64,000 nucleotides of DNA, from NCBI GenBank assembly GCA_025677835.1, contig JAIXMR010000005.1, forward strand, positions 221,001-285,000, read 5' to 3'. This DNA is from Sporodiniella umbellata (lineage: Eukaryota; Mucoromycota; Mucoromycetes; Mucorales; Rhizopodaceae). A program made the position numbers and the translations under genes. Under the pieces are notes generated by a model. The model was not told where the DNA came from. It saw only the letters and a list, made by a program, of their open reading frames with translations, and ran no database searches. Positions 24,271-37,056 of the stretch are shown piece after piece (positions within the stretch are counted from its first letter, which is position 1; the number at the start of each line of letters is the position of its first letter).

Positions 24271-24892
24271 ATGTCTAACCCCAAGGTCTTCTTTGATATT
24301 TCTGCCAATGGCAACCCTCTCGGCGTAAAGTACTCTTTGATTTAATGGCTTCCTAAAAAAAAAAAAGGTTGTATTAATATTTTATGAACTGTAGCGTATC
24401 GTTATGGAATTGAGAGCTGATGTTGTCCCTAAGACTGCTGAAAACTTCCGTGCTTTGTGTACTGGCGAAAAGGGTTTCGGTTACAAGGGTTGTTCTTTCC
24501 ACCGTGTTATCCCTGATTTCATGCTTCAAGGTGGTGACTTTACCAACCACAACGGTACTGGCGGTAAGTCCATCTATGGTAACAAGTTTGCCGATGAAAA
24601 CTTCACCCTCAAGCACACTGGTGCCGGTAACTTGTCCATGGCCAACGCTGGTCCCAACACCAACGGTTCTCAATTCTTCATCACCACTGTCAAGTGCTCT
24701 TGGTTGGATGGCAAACACACCGTTTTCGGTAATGTTGTTGAAGGGTAAATATCGCATAAAAAAATACTTATAGTGTCTTTATTAAATTTCATTACCATTA
24801 GTTTGGAAGTTGTCAAGGCTGTTGAAGGTTTTGGTACCCCTAACGGTTCCACCAGAGCCAAGATTATCATCGATGACTGTGGTCAATTGTAA
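24271..24892 (+). CDS. CPR1: Cyclophilin A-type peptidyl-prolyl cis-trans isomerase
   Basis: Catalyses proline isomerisation in protein folding and is the cellular receptor of cyclosporin A. Three exons (24271-24324, 24395-24744, 24802-24892) encode 164 residues, the standard single-domain length. Active-site residues are present: Arg in [24 protein letters not shown], and the cyclosporin-contact Trp in [12 protein letters not shown]. Codon use is far more C/G-ending than in neighbouring genes, which indicates very high expression (inference). There is no signal or targeting peptide, so it should be cytosolic. Confidence 0.96.
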
Positions 24893-24955
24893 ACAGTTTT
24901 CTCCTTTTATTATCATTACCTTAAAAAATAAATTTCTGTGTATACTTCAAAACCT

Positions 24956-24956
<1 letters not shown>

Positions 24957-24998
<42 letters not shown>
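24957..24998. repeat. 42-base T homopolymer
   Basis: An uninterrupted T run immediately before the HAD phosphatase start (ATG 25011), between that gene and the tandem cyclophilin gene. Read length in homopolymers may be inexact. Confidence 0.85.
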
Positions 24999-25001
<3 letters not shown>

Positions 25002-25010
25002 TTTTTTATT

Positions 25011-26203
25011 ATGTCACCTGTCAAAGGTTTACTTATTGACCTCAGCGGTACTATTCATATAGATACCAAAGTCATTCCAGGGGCCATTCAAGCTTTAGAT
25101 CGACTTAGAGCTAGTCAGATTCCATTTAGGTTTTTTTTTTGGGCTTCATCTGCTACATCTTTATATAACTTTTTAAAATTTTTTTGGTAGATTCGCAACT
25201 AATACAACCAAAATCTCTTCTAATCAACTAGTTAAAAAATTAAAAAAGTTGGGGTTCCAAATAGATGAAAACGACGTAAAACGAAACGCGTGTATATACA
25301 TATAAAAGGATATAACATTTTTATTTTTTAAAAAAAAGGTTTTCACTTCTTTATCTGCATGTCGCGACAAAATTCTTTCTAGCGGTTTAAGGTAAAAGAT
25401 GAACAACTATCTAAAGAAAGCGCTTATAGCTATCTTTTAAGGCCCCTTTTATTAGTTGAAAAAGAGGCTGAAGAAGAATTTCAAAAAGTCAATCAAAATC
25501 AGCCCAATACGGTAGTAATAGGTTTAGCACCTTCAAAATTCGATTATCAAAAGGTAAGAAGGCAAAAAAAAATATGCTGTACAAAATTTACCCATATACC
25601 AAAATAACTTTGAAAGCTGAACGAAGCTTTTCGATTACTTATGGACAATGATCAAGCCTCAATAATTGCCATCCATAAAGCAAAGTATTTTGCTGATAAA
25701 GATGAGAGGTTATCTATGGGGCCTGGGGGTTTTGTTCAAGGTATAAATGACCCCTTCCTTCCAAGTATACATATTTATGTTATCTGTAGCTCTTGAATAT
25801 GCCACTGGGAAAGAAGCCGTTACTGTTGGTAAGCCAACAAGAGAGTTTTTTGAGTTGGCTCTTCAACAAATGTAAAAAAAAAAAATAGAAGGCATAAAAG
25901 ATAGGTTTGTTTATGCATGTTTGTTTTACAGCGGTATGGAAAGCACACCTGAGAACGTAGCTATAATTGGTGATGATGTTCACAATGACTTGGGCGGTGG
26001 AGCCAGAGAACTAGGTTTGCGTCGGTTCTTAGGTAAAAAGAAGCATAAAATATAGAGTTATATCAACTATTTTTTATCGTTGTTTGTACAAAGTTCGAAC
26101 TGGAAAATACAGAAGGGGTGATGAGTTACAAGATCAAGGGGTAGAAGTATTTGATTCAATAGTGGATGCTATCGATCAAGTTATTCAAAACAATGAAAAA
26201 TAA
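25011..26203 (+). CDS. HDHD2/LHPP-type HAD phosphatase
   Basis: HAD-superfamily hydrolase; LHPP removes phosphate from phospholysine/phosphohistidine and pyrophosphate, HDHD2 is its close relative (known). Eight exons start at 25011 and end with TAA at 26201-26203. Motif I is DLSGTIHI, with Ser in place of the second Asp as is normal in this family. Motif II is in FATNTTK, motif III in VGKPTREFFELAL, motif IV in IGDDVHNDLGGG. Family landmarks VFTSLSACRD, IAIHKAKYF and RTGKYRRGDEL confirm the assignment. The exons are separated by introns of about 50-70 bp, so open reading frames alone show only the first. LHPP versus HDHD2 cannot be settled here; HDHD2 is slightly closer by eye. Confidence 0.88.
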
Positions 26204-28561
26204 CCAAGTGGGATTTTTTCTTATAATCAAAGCTCTACTTTAATAGAATGAATGCAAACAAAAAAAAAAACCTGTAAATCAGAGTTACGTATGCACCCAC
26301 CTTCCTTTTTGTTTTTTTTTCTTTATTTCTTATCTAGTCTACTGATCGCTCGACTTTTAACGTTTCATTTACTCAGAGCACACCCTGAAACTTTTAGGGT
26401 AAATAAAGCAGACTCTTTTTTTTTTTTGGTCATATGTATATGTGTACTCATTCTTGAGCAAAAGAACAGAAAATAAAATAAAAACGTAACTATCTTCGAT
26501 GACGTTATACCGACTGTCAGTAAAATCTAGCTGATTTTCCTCTCTATATCAATGATCATAAGCACTGTATATGGACATATTTAGTATAGTATCCACTGAA
26601 ATTAAGATTATTTTGCTGTATATCGTAAGATATAATGAGAATGGGTGTTAGCAGTGAAAGTGGTTTTGTAAAATATGCAATTGTAGTCAAGGATGCGCTC
26701 AGTGTTTAAGTGTAGGTTTCAAATAAACTACTAGCTGCATAAAACTATCCTTTCATTTTATTTCTTAGAATTAACCGAAGAGTTATATCAGCTAATAACG
26801 GTTGTTTATGCTTTTAGGTGTATATAACTGACTATATGCTTAAGAAGTTTTCACTTGTATAGTAGATAACAAAACTTTGGTAACATGATTATCGATAAAG
26901 CCGTTTGTTGCATAAATTGAAAATTCAACCAAGTACAACTTTTTTTGTTTTTGAATGCAATTTCTCCAACATGTAAAACTAGACAACATTGGTTTAATGA
27001 ACAAAAACGTTTAGATCTAAAGGTCAGTTTAGTAAAGCATTAGTCAGACTGGTTTTTGTGTGTTCAAAACAAGTGCATCTCCTTTGCATAAATCAAAAGA
27101 AAAGGCTGAGTCTCATAATGCTATACAATCGATCGTTTGTGTATGCTAGATACAGTAGGTCTTCTTTTTTCTTTTTCATTCTATTCATAGCCTTTGTGAA
27201 TGTATATATATATATATATATATACAATTTAGTTGTCAAGTGCTTTGGTTTGTGTGGTAAGTCCAGTGGTGCAGCTGCGCTTCGATCGCAAGCATTCAAC
27301 TTTATATTGTTTGTCAACAACCTTTTGTTGAACCACTGACAAAAGGCATTTTAAGCTTTAGAAGGGAGGTATTTTTTATTATAAAATACATGCCACCGTC
27401 ACTTTAATTGAATATAAACTTTTATAAATAGTTTACTATTGTTAATTTGTAAAGCACAGAAAGTAAAAGTAATTTTCTTCAAAAGATATAGAACATAGGC
27501 TTAGCGGCACTCTTTTGGCTTACTCAGAGATTTTTTTGATTTAGTAATGGATAAAGACATCTGATAGTATTTTTATTATTAGCTATTGCAAACCCAAGAG
27601 GTTTCCATATAGCAAATGGTAGAGGTTTAATTTTCAAGTCCTACTGTTTGCAAATAATCCATAGCAAGGTTTGTTTTCATTTCTTTTTTAAAAAGTATAC
27701 AGTCAATGTCAATGTGTAGTCTCAGTAAGATAACGCTATAGTTTGAGTCCTGATACACATATATATATATAGGAATAAAGCCCTTATATTGATTAAGTTT
27801 TGAAATTGAAGTAGCATTATAACGGTACACTAATGACTTGCTCCTTTTTTATATACAGCTTAATATCCCTTTCTGCTTCAAGTAATGTATTTATTATACG
27901 CTATTTTGTTTGGCATAAAACAAGCCTTACAAAGAAGCAACTAAAATCAAGCAAACTTTACTATTTCAAGGTGTGATACATAGAGGGAGGACTTGAAAAA
28001 ACAAACAGATATACTGATGAGATATTAGTAAATTAAATAAACTCTTGAGCGGTCTCATTCAGATTTCAGTCATTTCTTATGAATGCCCTGATCTGACCTC
28101 TGACCATTGTGTAACTGCAAGTTGGTATTAAAAATCAAGGTTTTATTAAGCTTGTAAAAGAGAAGAGCACTCAAATCTAAATTTAATGTGCTTCCTAATT
28201 CAAGTATATGTTATATTGTTTTTTTTTAATTGAGATGCTCAGTCCTTTATAAAAATAAGATATTGGAAACTAAAACGTGGCATGTTTAGTTTATACTAGA
28301 TTTAATATGAACCCTAAACTTTTCAACTCCACAAGAAACACTTGACTCTAAACAATATTTACAATTCTTGGTCCAATCGAGTAACCAGTACAGACCACAG
28401 GATAGCATCCACTTTTTGCCCGTGTATGTATTTTTTTTTATATCGCTCAGGCATAAAAAAATGTTTTTGTGTTACTTTTATTTTATTTTTCTCCTTTCAA
28501 TTTTTTAGTTAATTATTTTATTTTTTTATTTTTCTGCTCAGATTCATGCTTCATCTTTGTC
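26204..28561. other. 2.4-kb gene-free stretch
   Basis: AT-rich, with a (TA)n run at about 27203-27224 and a second near 27758-27772. Open frames are short and without family resemblance. It forms the promoter region of the dynactin gene at its right end. Confidence 0.6.
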
Positions 28562-31500
28562 ATGTCCAATTTTGACTCTACACGACAAAGATTAAACAGT
28601 TCTGTTAGTTCCTCTAGAAATAGTAGCAGCGACATTTCCGCGGAGCTTAAAGTAGGTGCTCGTACCCAGACTCAAGGAAAAGTAGGCTACATTAGGTTTG
28701 TAGGCACTACTAGTTTTCAAACAGGAAAATGGATCGGCATTGAGCTAGATGAGCCGCTTGGAAAAAATAGTGGCGTAGTTCAAGGGAAAAGATATTTCGA
28801 CTGTAAATCTAACCATGGTGTTTTTGTTCGCCCTAGTCAAGTCAAAGTGATTGAAGTAAGAAACAACCTTTTCTTTCAGCCTCTCCCCTTTTCTCTCGTT
28901 TTCACTCTCCCAATTTCTAAACTTAATCTTTTTGTTTTGAAAACAACAAAAGGATATAATCCCTACACGAACAGAATCGCCTACACCTACTACCAGTTCT
29001 TCTCGATTTGCTCCTGCACGCGACCCTAACTTAGCAGCAGCCACCAGTAAACCTAGCACTTCCGCCTCGACTACCCTACTACCTTCGCGTATTAGTCGTT
29101 TACCACAGACAAATGCAACTGGACTAAGAAGACCGACAGTAGCAGGAGGTAGTTTGATGGGGAAAAAATCGCCTACAGCTGGACTTCTTAAACGCAACAG
29201 TGCTTTATCTCAATTTAAATCTAAAACACCCTCTCCTATTTCATCTCCAACCTTGACACGTTCTGGCTTTTCCTTTCAAAAAATTAATACTGCAGAGTCT
29301 GAGCAGCAAACCCCTCTACCAGAGCAACAGCAGCCTCGACAAGAAGAAGAGAAAGGGGAAGAAGAGGAAGAAGAGGAAGAGGAAGAAGAGGAAGAGGGAG
29401 AAGAGGAAGAAGAGGGAGAGGAAGAAGAGGAAGAGAAGCCAACATCAGCACCAGAACCAGTGACCGTCAAAACACCCTCGACGCCTTTAAAAATTCAAAC
29501 ATATGGATCGCTTGCTGCCAACTTGCCAATTAGTAAATCGGAGCAAACTGTACCTTTGAAAGAATACGAAGAGCTTCGCTTAAAGTTAAAAATTCTGGAA
29601 TCCAAACGGCAAGAAGACCGCGAAAAATATAGAGAGCATGAAAAGGTCAAAGAAGAAGCAGAGCAATTCTTGACTTTGAGAAACAAGCTACAAGGCAAGT
29701 AGAAAAGAAGAGTCTTTTCTCATTGTCTACATCTAAGGCTCACGCTTATAAACCGTTAGATAAAATCTCGGATTTGCAAAGAGAATTGAGAGAAACAAAA
29801 AGAGAACTCAAGGATTCGATCTCTGAACAAGAGCTATATGAAGGGAGATATAATGATACAATCGAAGCTCTGGAAATGATGACGTTGGACAAAGAAGTAG
29901 CAGAGGAAAGATCGGAAAACTTGCAACAAGAAGTCAATGTGTTAAAAGACAAAATTGAAGAAATCAGTGTAGATCTTGATGTCTTGAAAAAAGAAGCTGA
30001 TGTGATGAATCGATTACCTGAAAGAGAAGGAGAAGAGAAAACACCATTGGAGGTCATTCAACTAGAAAGACACAATGAAAGGCTGAAGGATGCTCTTTTG
30101 AGGTAGACTATATATACTCTAATAGCAGATGGAAAGGAGCTTACTCTTTTCTTCTTCAAGACTTCGTGACGCTACAACAGCAAGGGAAAATGAGCTTAAT
30201 GAAAGAATCAAAGACTTGGAAAAGGATACACACGATTTGGAGGAGCTCAGAATTCAGCACAGTAAAACACGCGATAGACTTCAAGAAGCAGAACTGGCAA
30301 TTGAGGAATTGAAACAATCTTTAGACGATGCTTTAGGAGCTGAGGATTTAGTAGAACAGTTGACGGAAAAAAACCTTTCCCTTGCTGAAAAAGTAGATGA
30401 AATGCGCTTGGTAGTTGAGGATTTAGAAGCATTAAAAGAACTGGCTGATGAGTTAGAGGATAACCATATCGAAACCGAGAAGCAACTGCAAGATGAAATT
30501 GGTAATATCTATGCGCATACATATAATAATTCTTAACGGTAAACAAAAAAAAAAGATCATAGAGATATGCTTTTACGAGAACAGCTAGAAAGAGTGAAAA
30601 TTGCCGAAGAGACGAATGCAGACTACGAAACTACGATCCAACAGTTTAGAGAACTAGTAACTACCTTACAGAATGATCTCGAGCATCTTCGACATAAGGA
30701 AGTAAGTCAGCAGAGTGAGAAGCGAAGTCTGAGTAGCCAATCGCAAGCAATGATGTCGCTCAATATCCAGCTGCAATCGACTGTGATGAAAGCACAGGCT
30801 AAATCAATTGATCTTGAGCTTCGAAAAATGGAAGCCGCCCAGGCCAACGACCGACTGAGCTATATTCAACCCTATCTTCCAGACGCCTTTTTTAAAACTG
30901 AAAACGATTCTATTTCATGCGTTTTGCTATTCAAACGACTTGTATTCAAGACAGACTTAATCATCAAGCAGTTGGATCAAAACCATCCTATTAGCGAAAA
31001 GATTATGGACACAGTGCCGGAAAGCCTGATTTCTGTGTGTGAGATGCGTCAAAGAGCAGGTTGGCTGAGTGACCTTAGTAAACGCTTTGTTACATTTGTT
31101 ATCAACTGTAGCCCAATGACGTTTATCAAGATGGGTCAGGTGTATCATGACTTGGTAGGTACTGAACGCCGGCTGACAAACATTGTGGACCTTTTGCGTA
31201 CAGACGAGATCAACGAAAGCGATTCGGTGACTGACCTTCAACGGATGATTGCTCAACTAGAACATTTGAGTGAAATATATTTGGTTCAGAGTGAGGAAAG
31301 CCATGTGGACCTTTTCTTTGGCCTCACACGCGCCTTGGACTTGAATGCGGATCGAATGACTGTCGAACTCACGTTTGTTAAGCAGATATTGGACCATGCA
31401 GCACGCAAAGAGAACATACCCATTACCGAAGGACTCAGTACACTTGACTGCGACTATCTGGAGCCCTTGACTCGCCTGATTGTCCAGGCCAAGAACAGCA

Positions 31501-33015
31501 AGATATTAGCCAAAAAACTGATTCGCCAGCTCGAAGATCTTTCTGAACAAGCGCTCACTCTCACCTTTGACTACCTACATCGATTCAAGATGCTATACGC
31601 TATCAGCTCGAAACTCTGCAAGTTCTGTTTCGAGACCTACAAACAAATCTCGAAATACGTCGAGACTCAAGTGGGAAGCAAAGAAGAAATTAGCTTGAGT
31701 GTCATCAAGCGATCGATTTATACAAAGGCAGATGAAATTTTAGAGATACCCGAGAGCACCATGTGGGAAGGCTGTCTCAAGACACTCAAATCTTTAACAA
31801 ACGAACTTGGTACCACTTTTGAAACCATCTCAAACGAAACCAAGACGCAAAAGATCACCGTTGGTGTTTCCCCTTGGATTCAACGCGCCTCTGATATGAA
31901 AGCAGAGATCGTAATCAATCATGATATGGAACGTAAATTACAGCAACACAGTGATGAAATCTTGAAGTTGATCAAGGATGTGAAACTCAAAGTAAGCTTC
32001 TATTAGTAAAAGCTTAAAAGAAATACCAACCTAATTTATTCTTTCAAACAAAAGGATCAATCGTTACAGGAATCTAATGTCAAGATTGAGTTATTAGAAA
32101 AACGTATGGAGATTGTCAAGAAACAGACAGAACAAATCCAAGCCCTAGAAGAGTTGTTATCCAAATCACAGCAACAAGAACAAGAGACAGAGGAAAAAGT
32201 TGCAAAGCTGCAAGAAGAATACGAAACGCTTGAACAAGAGCACGAGAATCTCAAGAAGGAGATTGTACAGAAAGAAGAAAAGCGTCTGTCTGCCACCAAG
32301 AAAGCAGAGATGTTTTTGGAGGATGCTTCCCTGTTATCATTTGATAACAAGGATACCAACATTGATGCCTACGTATTGAGCAATCAGCTTGAGGCGCTGA
32401 AGTCTGCCATTCGTTACTTGAGGGCCGAAAATGCATACCTGAAAGAGTCCGAGATGTTGAAATCGCTAGACTGCCCTCGTCGATCCTTGCGGGCTCCTTC
32501 CACACCTCCATTGACAGATGATGATGAGTCTGAGGAAGAGGACTCTCGACCAACACAATCGATGGTACGAGCTGTGGTACAAGAAACTCGATCGTTGATT
32601 AAAGATGCACGTATTGCCAGTGCTACCGCCAAGGTGGTTCAACTGTCATCAGAAAGAAGAGGTGGTCGATGGCAAAGCGAAAAGAGCTTGCCTGATTATC
32701 GTTACCAAATGCAGCAGTCTGTTCTCTTTACTCTTAAGCGTAGGTGTGAAGATCTGAAGGCAAAGATGAAGCAGGTACAGACAGGTGAAGGATATACCAA
32801 ATGGAGTCAAGCAAAGGTATATATACAAGCATTGTGTCTTTACTTTAAAAAAAAACTCAGTTCTTGCAAAATTTTTATAGAAGTTTTCGTTAGCTAAAGT
32901 ATACATACCATCCAAAGTTTCCAAAGAATCAAAGCAAATCCAACTTGAAAGCTTTAAAGAATTTGAAAAGATTCATAATTTATTCATCCAAAAACCACCC
33001 TATTCATCTATTTAA
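28562..33015 (+). CDS. NIP100: Dynactin subunit p150Glued
   Basis: Largest dynactin subunit; binds microtubules and dynein intermediate chain. Seven exons (28562-28855, 28953-29694, 29760-30102, 30161-30501, 30556-31991, 32055-32816, 32881-33015) splice to 1350 residues. A CAP-Gly domain lies at about residues 35-98 (TSFQTGKWIGIELDEPLGKN, then SGVVQGKRYFD and NHGVFVRPSQVKVIE). A Ser/Thr/Pro basic region follows, then an almost pure Glu run (about residues 228-255), a long coiled coil, the globular p150 intercoil region (YLPDAFFKTENDSISCVLLF onwards) and a second coiled coil. Intron 29695-29759 has a GC donor; the GT alternatives break the frame, while this one joins the heptads (NKLQ-DKISDLQREL). 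Similar to animal p150 in length and order. Confidence 0.93.
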
Positions 33016-33262
33016 GGTTTTTCATAGAAAGCATACATAAAAGCCAAAAAGACGACTATTTCTTTTTGTGACAAAACAGATGGGTTCCTCCTCTCCCTTT
33101 TTTTTTTTTTTTTTTTTTTGTATGTTATTTTTATTAAAGAAAGAAAACAAGATCCAATTCTTAACCAGCCTTGCTTATCACTGTTTTTGATTAGAAAACC
33201 TAAAGGGAAAAAGGAGAAAGAGGTACATAAAGGAACATTGATTTTTTTTTTTTTTTTTTGTC

Positions 33263-35560
33263 TTACATTGTTTTCAATTCCTTTTCGTATAAGGCGCTGA
33301 TTGCTTTTCTTTTTAATTTTTGAGCGGCTGTCAAGAGACCCATTTCAGGCGTCCAAAGATCTTTAGAGATCCAAATATTCTGTATGATTTCTGCACCTTT
33401 CAAGCCTTCCTTTTTAGCTTGCTGTTGCAACGCGGAGAGTAAGAGCTGTTGTGCCTGAGAGTTAGTACAGAGTTCAGAGAAACCTGCCTGGCTCACATCC
33501 ATGCCCCTATCCGATAGATAGGATTCAAAGGTGGAGGCGATTGGGACAACTAAAGCAACCGGATGTGGACAGAGAGGGTCTACTACGATACAGATATTCT
33601 CTACTAACGGCGAAGACTTATAGACGCTCTCGACTTTTTCCAGGGCAATGTATTCTCCGTTACTGGTCTTGACCAGGTTCTTGACACGATCGATAATACA
33701 TAGCGTACCGCGCTCAGTCCATTCACCAATATCACCTGTCTTTAACCAACCCTCAGGTGTGATGGCTTCCTGGGTAAGCTCGGGTTGTTTATAATAACCT
33801 GAGGTGATGGAGTTGCCCCGGATCCAAATCTCGCCTTGGGCACGTGGAGAGTTGGTGGAGAGATAACCGAGCTCGGGCTGATCTACCAGCTTGACTTCCA
33901 CACAAGGTACAGGAGCGCCTACTTCTCCCAACTTGTATTGTTCAGGTGCCATGACTGTACACATACTATAAAAAGAATCGTTTTTTCGTAAGTTTCTACA
34001 AAAAGAAAAAAAAAACCTGTAATTTTCTTGAATCCGTTTTCTTCTTACCCACAGCTATTGTTACTTTAGTCCAAAGGCTTTTTGTTTAAGAAGGGGTATA
34101 TACCTTTCAGTCATACCATAGCCTGCCAAGATAGGGCAGACTGTGAGAGACAGGAACCTTTGGGTTTCTACAGAGAGAGGTGCACCACCTGCAAGACAAT
34201 AGCGTAAACGGCCACCCAGCTGCTGACTTACGTTTTTAAAGATCAAACGATCGATAGGGGTAGTAGGCAAACCCCAGGATTGAAGGGTTGCTTTGAATTC
34301 TACCGCGCTATGAAAAACAGATGCGATACGCGGTCCACGCTGTACTACTTTGGAAAGTATCGTTTTTCGGATCGTTTCAAAAACCTGAGGTACACCTGTC
34401 ATAATGGTCGGTCGAAAAGCCTGAAGGTCGCCTTGACAATGGCGTACAGACGCATCAGTCAAGGTGCGAATCGAGCCATAACCTAAAGGAACCCCAAGAA
34501 AAATACAAAAATTCTCAACCAAGAATTCCAATACATGGGCCAAGGGTAAATAAGCCATCATGGTATCATTGGCCTCTAAAAGAGGTTGTAGCATACGACA
34601 TACACCGCCAACTAAGGTCCCCCAAAGTATATTTTAGTCTATATAGCAAATGCATACACAGATATGTATACTTACTTGCAGAGACGACGTTACCGTGAGT
34701 CAACATGACGCCTTTTGGGTTCCCAGTACTTCCACTGGTATACATAATACAACACAGGTCGTGTTGGGTAGGAGGTATGGGTTCTCGAGGGTATGTTTGA
34801 CCCAAGGTCAAAAGCTCTTCATAAGAAAGAACATGGTCAATACCAGCCAAAGCTTTGATTTGGTTCAGGATATCAGGGTCGCTCTGACCGCGATAGACAA
34901 TGGAGCGTACGGTAGGACAATGGGGTAAAATCGAGATAAGAATTGGGAGTTGGTCGTGATTCACAAAGCATAATGTGGCTTCTGACTCTCTTATAGCATG
35001 CTTAAGGCCTTCAGCTCCTAAAGTATCATAAGCAGTGACAATTGTCATGGCTTGACTAAAGGCACCTATCAAAAAAACAAAAAGGTATGAAATTCTAATA
35101 ATAAAGAGAGACCGTTACCGTGGGCCATAAACATCCATTCAACACTACAGGGAGTTAATAATAAATGTATTTGTAGCTAGTAATACCTTGTAGAAGCCGA
35201 AAGTTGTATTTTATTTCCTTTTTGAAGACCCAGTTGGCGTAAACCAGCACCCAGTGTACGTGTGTTTGTCACAGCTTCTTGGTAGGTATAGTGCAAATAG
35301 GGACTGAGCTGAAAGTAAGTCCATGATTTTTCTGTACCGTCCGGGAGTTTCTTCTTTTCATTGTGTGTTTTGATTAACTGACGGTAGCTAAAGCCAGCAC
35401 GGTCACCAAACGCTTGAGCAGCATATTGAAGAATATCAAAAATGCTATCTATCCCTTTGGCAGGCGTGGTCATCAACTCGCCTGGCGAATGAATCGAACG
35501 TCGGGTACCTTCTTCAGTAATAGGAATAGAAAAACGCTTTGGGCTCATCGTTTGGGTCAT
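33263..35560 (-). CDS. FAA: Long-chain fatty-acid-CoA ligase
   Basis: Activates long-chain fatty acids to acyl-CoA for lipid synthesis or beta-oxidation. Five exons (35187-35560, 35119-35144, 34676-35065, 34104-34611, 33263-33965) give 666 residues. The AMP-binding signature is CCIMYTSGSTGNPKGVMLTH; other motifs are YLPLAHVLEF, AGYGMTE, GWLKTGDIGEW and DRVKNLVKTSNGEYIALEKVE, abbreviated. A 26-bp micro-exon (EWMFMAHG) is needed to join the N-terminal and core parts. Two in-frame ATGs (MTQTM) open the frame; I use the first. No C-terminal PTS1 tripeptide is present (ends ELKTM), so it is probably not peroxisomal by that route (inference). Confidence 0.92.
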
Positions 35561-35724
35561 TCAATAAGCAAAAACAAAGAAAAAAAAAAAGCAAGAAAAA
35601 GAGGCGGATATTTAATTTGAAAGGGTTCAAAAACGTTCGGAAGATTAAAAATGAAGTGGGTTTATGACAAAGATGAATCGCCAAAGGGTATCCTTCCTTT
35701 CAGATGGTGGCATATCCTATTTCT

Positions 35725-35764
<40 letters not shown>

Positions 35765-36342
35765 AGCTACAGACAAGAAAAGCCATTGATTTCCGAAAAA
35801 AAAAGCATCTTAATCATTCACTATGCAAACCTGCTTTAAATCGAAAGAGGAAAGACGATCAAGAAAAAAGAAAGCTACTTTTTTCCAATTAGTAAATTGG
35901 TTTTGGAAAGCTTAAAAAGACCAAAGAAAAAAAAAAGATATGACTGCTTTTAGTGTATTTCTGCAGGTTTTAATCTGGACGGGTGGTGAACCTAAAACTG
36001 GCCTATATTTTTAAGAAATAAACATTGGACTGCATACATCCAGACTTGCTCTAAGAATTAAAGAGAGTCACACACACATACACACACATACACTTTTTGA
36101 CATAAAAATAAGGGGAGATAAACAGAACAATTTGACAGTTAGAATTGAATGTCACATGACGGATTCATGTTTTCAATAAAAAACAAATAAAAGGGCCAAT
36201 TAATAAAAAACAATAATAATAACAACCCGCTGAATCAGCGGAGAGAAAAGAGGGGTTAGAAAAGAAGAGAATTAGGATAAATTGTTTTTCTTTCCTGTTG
36301 TTGACACAAGTATTTCTTAGTTTTTTCCCGACGCTGTTGAAG
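35561..36342. other. Divergent region with 37-base A run
   Basis: Promoter region between the ligase and the hydrolase-like gene. A 37-base A homopolymer (35726-35762) and CA repeats near 36069-36092 are present. Lysine-rich frames through the A run are artefacts. Confidence 0.6.
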
Positions 36343-37056
36343 ATGATAAAAGCTGCACGTTTATTTACGGGGTTAAACAAAAGATACAAGACAACCGTCT
36401 GCTCTGCTGGGCCAAATGAAAACGCAGCTATCAAACGACCCATTCCCATTCTACTGTTACGTGTGGCACAGGATAAAAAGTAAGAAAGAAAAAAAAAGAT
36501 CCAATCAGGATGACTAAAATAAACAACAGCAGCGATTGGCTGAACTGGCAAAAACAGTTTAGTGAATTAGGTTATTATTCTGTAGACGCATTAATTCATT
36601 TACCAGAAAAGGAAAACATTGATATTTTATTACAGGATTGTTATGAAGGTCTTTATTAAGATTTAAGTTGATTTACACAAACACACGCACACAAAAGACT
36701 ATTAAATTTAGGGTTTTTCTAATCAATTCATATTTAAAGATCTAGTCAATGTTAGCTCCCAACTTTCTTTTTTCCCGCCTTTAATGATAAGTCAAGGACC
36801 GACAGCCTGGTGCATTTCTCAAAAATACGTTTCAAATAAACCTGTCTCTGGTCTTGTCTTGGTGGATCTGATGCAAAAGACTGGACTGAAGCTACCTTCT
36901 TATCCGTTTGAACCCCATTTCCCTATTCTGCACCTCAACACGCTTGCCACCAGTACGCTGCCAGCCTTTCTGGAAGGCGCCGTGGATGTAGTACAAGCCA
37001 AGCAACAGCAAGAGTTTAAACACGTCTTGGATTGGATGGACGATATTGGAATGTAA
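36343..37056 (+). CDS. Small alpha/beta-hydrolase-like protein, possibly mitochondrial
   Basis: Three exons (36343-36479, 36533-36648, 36746-37056) encode 187 residues. The second acceptor could equally be 3 bases earlier, adding one residue. The order strand (RPIPILLLRVA), helix (DWLNWQKQFSELGYYSVDAL), nucleophile-elbow-like MISQGPTAW and strand (SGLVLVDLM) looks like a shortened alpha/beta-hydrolase fold. The N-terminus is basic and Ser/Thr-bearing (MIKAARLFTGLNKRYKTT), compatible with a mitochondrial presequence. A catalytic Asp/His pair is not obvious, and the protein is much shorter than a normal hydrolase. The donor at 36649 (GTCTTT) is weak. Function is unknown. Confidence 0.55.

Noticed and set aside
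24374..24757. 127-codon frame antisense to cyclophilin
   Set aside because: Shadow of the strongly codon-biased CPR1 exon 2 on the opposite strand.
29276..29470. Poly-Ser frame on the minus strand
   Set aside because: Antisense reading of the Glu-rich repeat in dynactin p150.
35651..35892. Two lysine-rich plus-strand frames
   Set aside because: Created by the 37-base A run in the divergent promoter region.
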